Shown here in pieces: positions 54,869 through 64,000 of a stretch of DNA of 64,000 bases. The DNA lies in contig NC_064765.1 of NCBI RefSeq assembly GCF_011397635.1, forward strand, positions 2,044,501-2,108,500, in the 5' to 3' direction. The notes under the pieces are model-generated. The model was not told the origin of the DNA. It ran no database searches and worked only from the letters and a program-made list of their open reading frames with translations. Source of the DNA: Epinephelus fuscoguttatus. Its lineage: Eukaryota > Chordata > Actinopteri > Perciformes > Serranidae. Position numbers and translations under genes: made by a program. Positions within the stretch are counted from its first letter, which is position 1. Each line of letters begins with the position of its first letter.

Positions 54869-55345
54869 ACAGTTGAACTAGCTAATGTTAGCTAAAAGTA
54901 ATGATTAAACATTGGGATAGTTGGCTAAAAGTAATGATTAAACATTTAAATAGTTAGCTAAATGTAACTGATAAGCGGTTGAAATAGTATTAGTTAACTG
55001 ACAGTAATGTAAAATGGTTGAAATAGTTAGCTAAAAGTAACCAACAGACAGTTGAACTAGCTAATGTTAGCTAAAAGTAATGATTTAACATTTAAATAGT
55101 TAGCTAAACGTAACTGATAAGCGGTTGAAATATCATTGAATAGCTAAAAATAATGGATAATGGTTGCAATAGTAAGCTACACGTAACCAGCATGGTTGAA
55201 TTAGCAATAGGTAACTAATAGTAATGATTAAACACTGAAGTAGTTAGCTAATAGTAGTGATTAAATGTTGAAACAGTTAGCTAACTGTACAGATTATACA
55301 TTGAAATAGTTAGCTAAAAGTAACTGATAAACAGCTAAAACATGT
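54869..55345. repeat. GTTAGCTAAAAGTAATGA-type minisatellite, right part
   Basis: About ten or more units of the same degenerate repeat as 52,910-53,092, e.g. AGTTAGCTAAAAGTAATGAT followed by TAAACATT. Confidence 0.85.
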
Positions 55346-57740
55346 GACAGGGCCATAGTGCGATTTTTCGAAAATGATTTTTCTAACAATGAAAATTACA
55401 TATTAATTTTTTTTTTTTTTTTTTTTTTACATTAATCTAAGATATCCCAACAGATTTTAACATTTCCACCTGATTCTTTGCAAAGATAACATTCTTTACC
55501 CGCACCATGAGCAGCCATGCTGCTTGGTTTACAGTGTGTCCCAAATCTCAGACTTTTGTACTAAGCAGTTGATATTTTAATTGCACTTAGTGCATTCGCA
55601 CCGCTTAGTACGCAAAAATACAGAGTACTACTGGTGCACTTAAAATAGCCCAAAAGTTGAGTGTGTAATGACGGACACTTCTTACCCTCAGCGGGCACCA
55701 TCTTTGTGTCCTAGCAAACTTCTCAACTTTTAATTTGGTGTTTGTGGACGACAAGGAGCCTGTTCGTTACATGCTTTTTGCACTAAGTACCAAAACTGTT
55801 GTTGAATAGAAGCCGTCATTTGTTTGTTGGGTCTCTAATGATTTGGTGGTGTGAACTATAATGCGAGAGCTAACATTAGCTTGCTGGCTAAGCTTTATAA
55901 GATGGCCTACTACAGAAGCCCATCTCCATCAGTGTGATGAAGAAAGAGATCCTGTAAGTTATTATAAAGAGAAATTTTCACAAAATGATTTACTTGTGTC
56001 AAAATAAGAATTAAGTAATGCAAAACAATGAGAAACTTTCTCAAAAAACTGACTTCCTTATCTCAAAATAATAACTAACTCAAAATAAGAAACTTTTGAG
56101 GTGAAATTTGTTATTATATTGAGAGACTTAATATCTTTATTTGTTTTGAGATAAGTAAGTTATTATTTTTAGAAACTTTCCCATTACACTGACTTACAGG
56201 ATATTTTTTAATAAGCTGGCAGAAATGTACAGATTTAAGTTAGGTTAAAAAGATTTTAGGAGAATAAACAGACCTTTCACCAGTATGAACGGAGCAAAGA
56301 AACAGTGCGTCGGACTGGTCTCGCTTCTCACTACAACACAACAACACTTATCAGCTTTAAAACTCTGTATCTAAAAACTATCATCAGCTTTTATTTATAT
56401 GGAATGTTTTTAGATTTATTGACAAAGCAAACATAAGAAAAGAAGGAACTCTAACCGGACACATCATTAGTCTCAGGCGGAAGAAAAGGTCCAGATTGTC
56501 TTTGTCGAGTCTCCAGCTCCTAATTGGATGAGTCCAGTTGTAAAAGTCTGGCTCGGTTTTCTTTCAGGGGACCAGCCAAGGTCTCATCTGCATCTTAAAA
56601 CCAACTGTTGAAGTGAAGCTTGTCCTGAAAGGCTTTGTAAGTGTTGCATTATGTATGGCTCTTGTGAAGGTGTGAGGCCCCTCAGACTTCAACAACCGTC
56701 AGAGGTGGCAGCTACATGGAAAAGACTCATGTTAAGATCATCTTCCTCTTCCTCCGTCCCTCCACAGCTCAGCACTGATTCCAGGAAAGAGTTAAAGCAT
56801 CTTCAGTTGAGTTGCACAAGACAACCAGCAGACACTTGTGCCAGCTACAAACTGTTGGCTGTAAATGAGTCTTTAGATTCAGGAATGCAAACAGGCTGGC
56901 CCTCCCTGTCCTGTCCCAGCACGGCCGCGGGGAAACTGCCTGATTTCAAACTTTGGTGCAGTGCCAGAGGGGAGGGAGTCGCGCTCTTATAACCTCTCTA
57001 TGAGGACGGTCACGTGTTTACAGCACGTGGTGGCTGATATTTTTTCCCTCTTGTCAGGACACATCAGGGGAACTGCTTGCTGCCAGGCGCTGTCCCTACA
57101 AAGCCACTCCCCTCTGCACATAGGAATGTGTGTATGTATGCATGGGCACGTGCTGCAGCAGAGGCCACTCCCAGGGTCGGCTGAGAGGGAGAATTTGAAA
57201 AAACAGGAACTGCTCTGTGTCAGTGTGTGTGGAGGAAAACTTATGTCCCCGCCGAGCAGAGACCAAAGAAACGGCAGATGTGCTATTCTTAGAGCTCACA
57301 TGAGGAAAGTCCTGTTGGCTGAGACTGAGTCCTGCACACTGAGGCAGCGCCTGTCAACAGGTTTACGGCTCTGAATCACACCGAGAGGTGCCTTAAAGCT
57401 GGGACCTGGACTGATGTGTGAAGTTGGACTGCAGTGATTATTCGTTAGTCAACAAAATAAGTTCCCAAAACTCAGAGTGACTCATAAACTGCATATTGCT
57501 CATTCTGTTCGACCAGCAGCCCTAAACTAAAAAATACTGTAGTATAAAGCAGATAAAAGTCTTCACGCTGAAGAGGCTTCAACCTGAGGATGTTTGGTAT
57601 TTTTGCTTCATAAATCAGTCATCATAATTGTTGGTGACTGACTTTACTGCTCAACTCAGGGGTGTAAATACAGACAGAGCAGGCTGTGTGGCTGCACTGG
57701 GGCCCGTGGGATGGAGGGGCCTGATTACCACCTGGAAACA
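55346..57740. other. Intergenic sequence with a possible palindromic MITE
   Basis: No gene is recognised. A 24-bp T-run lies near 55,406-55,429. From about 55,951 to 56,202 the ends CCTGTAAGT and ACTTACAGG are inverted, and CTTATCTCAAAA (56,057-56,068) has an exact inverted partner (56,144-56,155), suggesting a palindromic MITE. Overlapping open frames at 56,651-57,374 have no domain. Confidence 0.4.
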
Positions 57741-57990
57741 CACTGAGGGCCGAATTCACAAAGAATGAACTGCGGCCGCTGATTGCACCTTGAATTGCAC
57801 TTCATTTGCACCTGCAGTTTGCTCCGTCTTAACATCCTATTCACAAAGGATATTGCGCTAATGATATACCAGCGCAAACACGCCCACAAAGGCGGCTGCG
57901 GCTGTGGATTTGACCCAGTTTGACCACTTTATCACTACTCCCTCTCACTTGGAGCTGTTTTTTTCATTATCTTTTGAATTTAATATGAAT
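57741..57990. repeat. Possible MITE fragment with GAATTCACAAAG end
   Basis: GGGCCGAATTCACAAAG, TTGCACCTTGAATTGCACTT, TATTCACAAAGGATATTGCG and CCAGCGCAAACACGCCCACA resemble a familiar fish MITE. Only one terminus is visible. Confidence 0.35.
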
Positions 57991-58998
57991 TATGGAACCG
58001 TTTTTGTTCACGTTTGTTTCCCCCGTGTCTTCTGAATTATCTGCTGCCCTCGCTGACAGGTGGAGTGTTGTAATGTAAATGTACACATACACATACACAT
58101 ACAGCAAAGCCTTGCATTTAAGAATTAATGTAGGAAGTGTGAAATTGAAACGGTTTAATATGGGAACGTTCTTTGTTTCTCCTCTTTGAAGAAAAATTGT
58201 TAACATCAGTGAGTGGTAAAACAAAGACCACTGCTGGAATCTCCTCGTCTGTGTTTGAGGTGACCAGTCTCTCCTACTGTGGATATCCGAAATAAACTTT
58301 GGACTTGAGCTGACAGCTTTGTAGCTGCTTCTACAGTTTTTCCTCCAACACTGAACTTGCTGAATGTTTGAAATTGATGATAGACATCGCCTTTTTAGAA
58401 GCTCCAATCAGAGCACTTGTCCTGCACCGGCTCGATTACCTGATGGGTAACTTGGAAAAAGCCAACAGAAAGGAGTCTACTCCCTATTTTTAGTGAGTTT
58501 ACTCACTCATGTTTAAAAAAAACAAAAAACAAACAAAAAAAAAAAACGGCATGAACGTGCTGATTTTATAAACCCATTTACTGCCCCTTATCTGTAGAAG
58601 TGGGTCAGCAGGAGATTCAAAAACTAAAAAGCATTAGAAGTTGGCACTGAACGCCTGACCAGATTCGTCTTATTTACTTATTCTTTGATAAGACAAAATC
58701 AGGTTTAAAATTTCACTCGGTAAACTTTGGATTGGCATCTTATTGAGGCAAAGTGTGAACAAAGCTGCTTGTGTTTGGACAGTAATCATTTGTTGTTTCT
58801 GTTGTTAAATGAAACATGTTTCTATTCCTGCAGGAACATAAGGAATAAAATAAAACAAACTTTCCATCCTCCTGTCAACAGTGAGAAAACAATCAAATGA
58901 TACTGATCCCTACCTGAGAATAATCCCAGGACAATAATGAAATTGTTATCAAAAGAAAGAAAAGAAACTGCATATCATGTATGAACACACATTGGCTC
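57991..58998. other. Intergenic sequence downstream of cdc25b
   Basis: A minus-strand 146-codon frame (58,407-57,967) has no recognised domain. Short A-runs lie near 58,506-58,545. No gene is seen. Confidence 0.5.
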
Positions 58999-59942
58999 TT
59001 TATTTCAGCAGCTCCCCCACGAGCCTGTACCAAAATATTCAAACCACCCCGTTCATGATAATCCGACATCATTAGCTCTGCAGAGGGGAAGACATGTTGT
59101 CTCTGAAACTTAAAGGTATCAAAGCAAAAAACAAAACGTTTGTCTTGGACCAAAAACCCTCTCTCACTTGCTGACCTGCAGCATCCGAAAAATCTCACTG
59201 CACAGTTAACAGGTAGTTTGTTTGCTTTGGCATCTTCTGACTGAGAGAAAACACAGAGGTACCAAATATTGCAAAAAAAAAAAAAACAAAAACAAAAAGC
59301 TGCATGAATATCACACTGTACACGTTATTGTTAAAATATCCAATTTGCATTTTGGGACATTTAGAGAAAAGACTATTAAAAGGAATCAAAGTTTAAATGG
59401 GTGTAAACACAAATTCATGAAAAATTATATAAAAGCAGTATCCAAAAAAAAAAAAAAAAAAAAGCACCTGACCATTTCAAGGTATTTAAATTAAGTGCTT
59501 AAATAAGGTGGGACATGACAGAAGCAAAATAAAAACATCCAGTGAGGAGACTGAAGACAAACGGCAGACTTGGCAGTGTGGTTATTGCGTCATGGCAGTG
59601 ATTTGTGCTGCGAATGCCAGCGTGATAATAAAAAGGTCAAACAGGCAGTGGGTCCGAGTGGTTATAAAATCAATCACATTGCATCTTGATGAAATCTGTT
59701 CACTGCACCTCAGGCGTTCATCATCACGTCTCGCCCCTCTTTCAATCTGCATAAATAACTAACTTTGCTAAAGTTAAATGAAAAGATTTGGGACTTTAGA
59801 AAATCCCTTCTGTTGGCGCGATCCCAAAAGAGAATCCTCGTCTGTGGGGGCGGGGCCTCTGGCTCCAAAAGGAGTTTGTACTTGAGCCCGTTGAGGGGGA
59901 GGCAGTGTGTCTTAGAGGCAGTTTGGGAGGACGAGGAGGCGC
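58999..59942 (-). other. cdc25b: Probable 3' UTR of cdc25b with polyadenylation signal
   Basis: On the minus strand, AATAAA at 59,004-58,999 is the first clear canonical signal after the stop codon among those I noticed and would give a 3' UTR of about 0.94 kb. The segment contains A/T runs (about 59,443-59,463 and 59,273-59,287). The end is inferred. Confidence 0.45.
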
Positions 59943-60083
59943 TCACAGCTTCTTCAGGCGGCTGTACATGTCTCTCTTGCTGCGCTCCCCGGCCCAGGTG
60001 CGACTCTTGAGGCGGAACTTCCTCAGGTCCTCCTTGAAGTCCTCGTGGTGCATGGGCCGGTAGGACTGAGGTTCACATTGTGA
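59943..60083 (-). CDS. cdc25b: cdc25b terminal coding exon
   Basis: After the acceptor CCCGCACAG it reads [20 protein letters not shown] and ends YSRLKKL, stop TGA at 59,945-59,943. This is the CDK-docking C-terminal tail of the catalytic domain. Confidence 0.95.
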   Translation of the reverse strand, partial: SQCEPQSYRPMHHEDFKEDLRKFRLKSRTWAGERSKRDMYSRLKKL

Positions 60084-63000
60084 CTGTGCGGGAAGAAAAT
60101 GAGACCAGTTCAAAGAGCTGAAGAGCCACCGAGGGGTTCAGTCAACCATCACCATGTGGGACAGTTACTCACTAAATGTTCACAGGGGGAATGTCAATGG
60201 TGAACGGCAGAGAATATTGTCGACCAGTCACATGTCAGTCTAAAGGTTCATTTTGCTTCTAAAGTTTATCGCAATGCACACTACCCAGGTCTCGTAGGAG
60301 CTAATATCACCTAGCCTCGCCGCTCATTCAGCTTTAACTGCTTGTGATGCCGTCCTGACCCAACTGCTTTGATAAGGAAACACTGTGCCTGCCCTCCAGC
60401 CACCTTTAGCATTGCTTACTACTGTTAGCTCTGTTGGTGATGTCAGCACTGCTAGCTGCTAACTGAGGGCCTGTCCATGTCGTGTTTTTTACTCAGCACC
60501 AGCCTCTTTCAATTTTTCTCAGTGAGGAGCGAATAAATGTGTCTGCTTGTAGTGTTATCGTAGTTTTTTCAGAGTAATCAGCCTTTTTTGTGCCCCTGCT
60601 CTGAGAGCTTCTGACTACAATCTCTACAGTTTCCAGTAACACGCCGGTGATGTCACTGCCGCTTCTTTAGCAAGGCTAATATCTACTGTCACAACAGAGA
60701 CAGAAAGGCTAATATTTTGGGCAGCTATGCTAACAGGTTAACTTTATACTAACTGCTCACAACAAAGGAAACTTTAAATTCACAGCAACAGGTGTTTCAA
60801 AATAAAAGCACCAGTGGTTCCACTTTGATTTATTTAGTTAGAACAATACTTTTAATTGTATTAAAACAGTATTTGCTTTAACTTCATTATACGTCAGTGT
60901 CTACTTTATTAAACTTTACTGTAACTAAAGTTCATAGTCTACATGAGCTGCATTGTGCATCACAATATTCTTTTTAAGCCACATCGCCCAGCCCAGTCAC
61001 CAACCCTCTGATAATGGAGCATTAGGCTGGCTACACAGCTGATGTTAGTGTCAAGATTTTGTTGTCATGAAACACCAATGCAGAGTACGTCATTAAATAA
61101 AGCACTCTGAGTGCTTTTTAATGAGGCGCTACGATGAAGTGCTTTTCTGCTGATGAAAAATGTCATGTTGACACAAGACCTAAATGCACAAAGACCCATC
61201 TGTTAAAGTGGCGTGATCTTACAGCGTCATCTGCCTTCACTAAGTCCCGAAACGTGTCCTTCAACAGTAGTCCATTTGTCTCAATGAAACAGTGGACATC
61301 CAACATCAAATATCCCAACTAGTGTCACAAGGCCACAATCTTGCTTTTAATGTTTTTAGCTGTGACATATCACATGTCGGTGCATAAAACAAACTTTGGC
61401 AGGTTTTAACTGCCAAAGTTTGAAGCTCAATGTGCGGACACAGTTTTAGCTCCAAAATAAACTAAAGAGAAACTGACCTGGAAATGAGGGAAGAAGTCTT
61501 TGTATCCGCCCTTGAGGATGTAGAGCTCGGGGTAGTGGAGGTGGGGATAATCGTTCATGGCGCGGTCTCGCTCCCTGACGAAGCGGCACATTCGAGGGCC
61601 GCGCTCTGACGAGAACTCGCAGTGGAAAATGATGACGACACGTTTGTCCTGGGACAATGGGACGATGGGCGTTTTGAGGAGGAAGTCCTCCACCTGGTCC
61701 TCCTGGTGCAGGTTCAGAGCTCCCTGAGACGACAAAGACAATTATTTAATTAATAACGCACAGAACTGACACAGACACAAACACTTTAAAGGGCAACATG
61801 TCTAATGTGTCTAAGGCAAAGCGTCTGGTGACTAATGGGAACAACAATTTTTTGTAACTAGTCCAGTATGAGAGTGTGAGAGCGCTGCAGTGAAACGGGC
61901 TGCAATGTAACCTTAATGGGCAACTGTGCACCATCAATGTCCATCCACTAACGGTTTGTTTTTGTCACTGACAGGCTCAGATTGTTATTCTAAGTGTGTG
62001 ACAACATTATGAAAGGATCCCTACAGAGACAGAGCTTTGTGTTAAAGAGTAAGATTTTTGTTTAACCAGAACCAGCCCTGAAATCACCGTCACCAAACCC
62101 ACCAGACTGCATTTAAAAAACAAATCATTTCATCATCATTAAACACAACACATAAAAGTTGACAGAAACCACTTTATAAAATTGAATTATTAACGACAAA
62201 AACATGGGGAGAAGTTACCCTTTAACAGGCGACAAAAACAATGTCAGACATACAGAATTAACAGCAGTAAATTCTCCATTACTTAAAAAAAAAACTATCA
62301 AACTGTATTTAGTATTCACTGCCCACAGTGACTTGTAGTTTCAAACTAAAGGCGGTCCAGCTAGTTGTGATGAACACTTCTACATATTTCTCAAGGAAAA
62401 GTAATTGTCTTTAATTCAAGCACAAACGTATTTGGAGATTGTCGCTCACCTTGATGTGTCCTCCCTCAAACTCGTAAGGGTATCGACAATCCACGACAAT
62501 GACTTGCTCAACTAGATGATTAAACTTGCCGGACAGAGCTGCCACCATCTGCAGACCACAAACAACTCAATTTACTATTTCATTTCAAAATTCAGTCTAC
62601 AGTGTGCTCCATTTTTATACATAAACAGTGAAGAGACACCAACAGAGTGTCTCGACTCACCGTGTCTTGGTTAATGTACTTGAGGTCCTGATGTTTGCCG
62701 TCCACTGTGGGGAGAACGAAAGGCTGAAAGACAAGAAAAGAAATTGGATTAGAAAAGTAATTTAACACCTGAAAGTTAACGGAGTGGGAAACACAGCAGC
62801 CGCCCTTACCTTGGTGAAATCACCAATTAGCTCGTTGGAACCGTCCTCGCTGTCCAGCAGCTTCTCGATGTCTGTCTGGCAGAAGGACTTGGACCTCTGG
62901 AGCAGTGAGCAGCTCTGCCGGAGGAGAGGAGGAAGAGATTTAAGGAGGCAGTCAAGGAGAAAATGAGGTAATTTGAGATTGCCTGTAAATCCGGTGACAA

Positions 63001-63864
63001 TAGCCAGTCGGCCTCAGCGGACGTCTCAGAGGCCATTTCTCCACTTCTAATAAGGAGGCGGCAGATGGTCAGTGGAGACTAAACCCTGCAGACTCAGGCC
63101 TGTGCTTTAGTCTCAACTGATCACTTCCTGCGTCCTAAAAGACAATCGAATCCTTGCAGGTTTAGAACAGAGGCTCCAAAATGTTACCGACTTAGATACA
63201 AGTCGGAAAACATCTTTAAGTCAAACATTTTAGCCTGACCTTAGACAAGACTGTTAGCAGCTAGTAGCTACAGACTTGGATCAGGCTCCAGTTACAGACA
63301 CAGCTCTTTTTATACACAAAAGGTGAAAACTCCTCTTTCACCGTGTGTTTGGTCAAAATTAAGCCCCTGTTTTCATCATGTCAACACTGGTTTCATTTGT
63401 TAACACATTTTATACAGTTACCATATCGACTTTGACAAATACTGATGGTCTCGTTCACACCATGCAGCAAGGACTCACCATTCTTGGGGATTCGGGGTTT
63501 TGCTCCAGGGTGGTGACCTGTGTTCCTGCCAGGCTGCGTCGCCTCTTCACCCTCACCGGTGTGTTTTCATCCCCTGGGCAGTCGGGACGCTTCACAGAGG
63601 GACGGGACGAAACTGGACTGGGACTGGGCATGGAGGGGGAGCGGAACAGGCTCCGCGGCCGGCAGCGAATCACAGGCTGAGGGGGACAAAGATTATTAAA
63701 CTCAGTACCATGTTTTCATTTTGTGAGCTTAACACGACCAATAAATACAGTATGAATAAAATTTGTTCCGTGGTAGACAAACTTACCGAGTCTTCTCCTG
63801 CACTGTCAGCCACCAGCGGGGCGGTGAGCAGGCTAACCATTCCCATCGGCATCCCACAGTCATT
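59943..63864 (-). CDS. cdc25b: M-phase inducer phosphatase Cdc25b, seven 3' coding exons (5' part outside window)
   Basis: Dual-specificity phosphatase that removes inhibitory phosphates from CDK1/CDK2 at G2/M. Seven exons in continuous phase give 309 residues. Order: [10 protein letters not shown] region; LFRSPSMP (a 14-3-3-type R-S-x-S-x-P site, window residues 37-43) and the basic KRRRS (70-74); [37 protein letters not shown]; then the rhodanese-like catalytic loop HCEFSSER with Cys at 61,621-61,619 and Arg at 61,603-61,601; and the C-terminal [30 protein letters not shown]-x-x-KRRRS, CRF and NDYP are CDC25B-like by recollection, while the extreme C-terminus resembles CDC25A. Linkage to ap5s1 favours cdc25b. 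Confidence 0.93.
60084..61477 (-). other. cdc25b: cdc25b last intron
   Basis: A 1,394-bp GT-AG intron with no exon or clear transposon inside. Other introns are short (86-726 bp). Confidence 0.85.
61478..61723 (-). CDS. cdc25b: cdc25b catalytic-loop exon
   Basis: Eighty-two codons in phase 0 from [16 protein letters not shown] through the [12 protein letters not shown] active site to [11 protein letters not shown], donor CAG/GTCAGT. All CX5R residues are intact. Confidence 0.97.
62450..62548 (-). CDS. cdc25b: cdc25b exon with [14 protein letters not shown]
   Basis: Thirty-three codons, phase 0, from [15 protein letters not shown] to the CDC25 signature [14 protein letters not shown]; donor AAG/GTGAGC. 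Confidence 0.96.
62661..62723 (-). CDS. cdc25b: cdc25b 63-nt exon
   Basis: Twenty-one codons reading [20 protein letters not shown] plus Thr, acceptor GTCTTTCAG, donor ACG/GTGAGT. Confidence 0.95.
62810..62914 (-). CDS. cdc25b: cdc25b exon with RSKSF and ELIGDF
   Basis: Thirty-five codons, [20 protein letters not shown] then [15 protein letters not shown]; acceptor CCGGCAG, donor AAG/GTAAGG. It marks the start of the catalytic region. Confidence 0.93.
63479..63676 (-). CDS. cdc25b: cdc25b regulatory exon with RSPSMP and KRRRS
   Basis: Sixty-six codons in phase 0 beginning [17 protein letters not shown]. It carries the 14-3-3-type site and the basic KRRRS motif (nuclear-localisation-like and kinase-site-like), ends NPESPRM at donor ATG/GTGAGT. 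Confidence 0.93.
63787..63864 (-). CDS. cdc25b: cdc25b exon, most upstream in window
   Basis: Twenty-six codons, [20 protein letters not shown] then SAGEDS; acceptor CACTGACAG, donor TCG/GTAAGT. The SLLTAPLV block parallels SLISAPLV of CDC25B. Earlier exons must lie beyond 64,000; none is seen in 63,865-64,000. Confidence 0.88.
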
Positions 63865-64000
63865 CTGTCAGTGACAAGAAGGTGTTGTCAGACAAATATT
63901 TAGAGACAGTGTGAGTTAAGTTATATGGCTCAAGTGTAACCATCTTAATTCTCCAAAGAAAGGAGGAATTTGAATACCATCAAAATGTTTTTACTGGCAG

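Noticed and set aside
56651..57374. Overlapping frames of 113 and 137 codons
   Set aside because: Compositional open frames without domain or exon structure.
63865..64000. A further upstream cdc25b exon before the window edge
   Set aside because: No acceptor-exon-donor with cdc25-like coding was found in the last 136 bp.

Overview
The window is vertebrate nuclear DNA, almost certainly from a teleost fish and probably a percomorph. The evidence is two recognisable multi-exon vertebrate genes, GT-AG introns, long CA/TG/CT/TA microsatellites, and a dense load of fish-type transposable elements: CR1/L2/Rex-like LINEs, hAT and PIF/Harbinger elements, MITEs and minisatellites. Most of the 64 kb is non-coding.

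Both genes lie on the minus strand. At the right end are the last seven coding exons of cdc25b (59,943-63,864, with the 5' part beyond the window), encoding the CDC25 dual-specificity phosphatase with its HCEFSSER active site. About 13 kb downstream in the same orientation is a complete three-exon ap5s1 (41,233-46,793, 200 aa), the small sigma subunit of the AP-5 adaptor complex. From memory, CDC25B is followed by AP5S1 (then MAVS and PANK2) on human 20p13, so the linkage looks ancestral. It supports calling the phosphatase cdc25b rather than cdc25a. Near 9.4-9.9 kb a CpG-rich block with a CRE, a CCAAT box and a consensus minus-strand splice donor looks like the promoter and non-coding first exon of a third minus-strand gene whose body lies to the left. 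Its identity is unknown.

Layout. 0-2 kb: decayed CR1/Rex1-like LINE. 3.9-5.2 kb: repeat array carrying nuclear-receptor motifs. 5.2-9.4 kb: non-coding DNA with a nested MITE. 9.4-9.9 kb: putative promoter and exon. 12.1-14.2 kb: candidate DNA transposon with a nested hAT MITE. 15.8-16.7 kb: degenerate ~60-bp minisatellite, which recurs at 22.0, 25.7 and 27.3 kb beside a second repeat family called R1 here. 18.8-19.8 kb: fold-back element. 21.6-24.3 kb: Harbinger relics, one nested in a hAT element with both target-site duplications readable. 29.3-32.2 kb: more repeats. 33.8-35.4 kb: minisatellite split by an L2-like LINE. 38.3-40.0 kb: inverted repeat with nuclear-receptor motifs, then six tandem CTCF-like sites. 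41.2-46.8 kb: ap5s1. 49.0-55.4 kb: two LINEs inserted into older repeats. 59.9-64 kb: cdc25b.

No prokaryote-like system, CRISPR array, toxin or novel multigene system was found. The non-routine observations are regulatory and mobile-element related: the CTCF-like tandem array, the repeat-borne ERE/DR1 motifs, a composite minisatellite/R1 repeat, and the nested transposons whose target-site duplications can be read directly. All similarity statements come from reading the sequence by eye; no database search was run.
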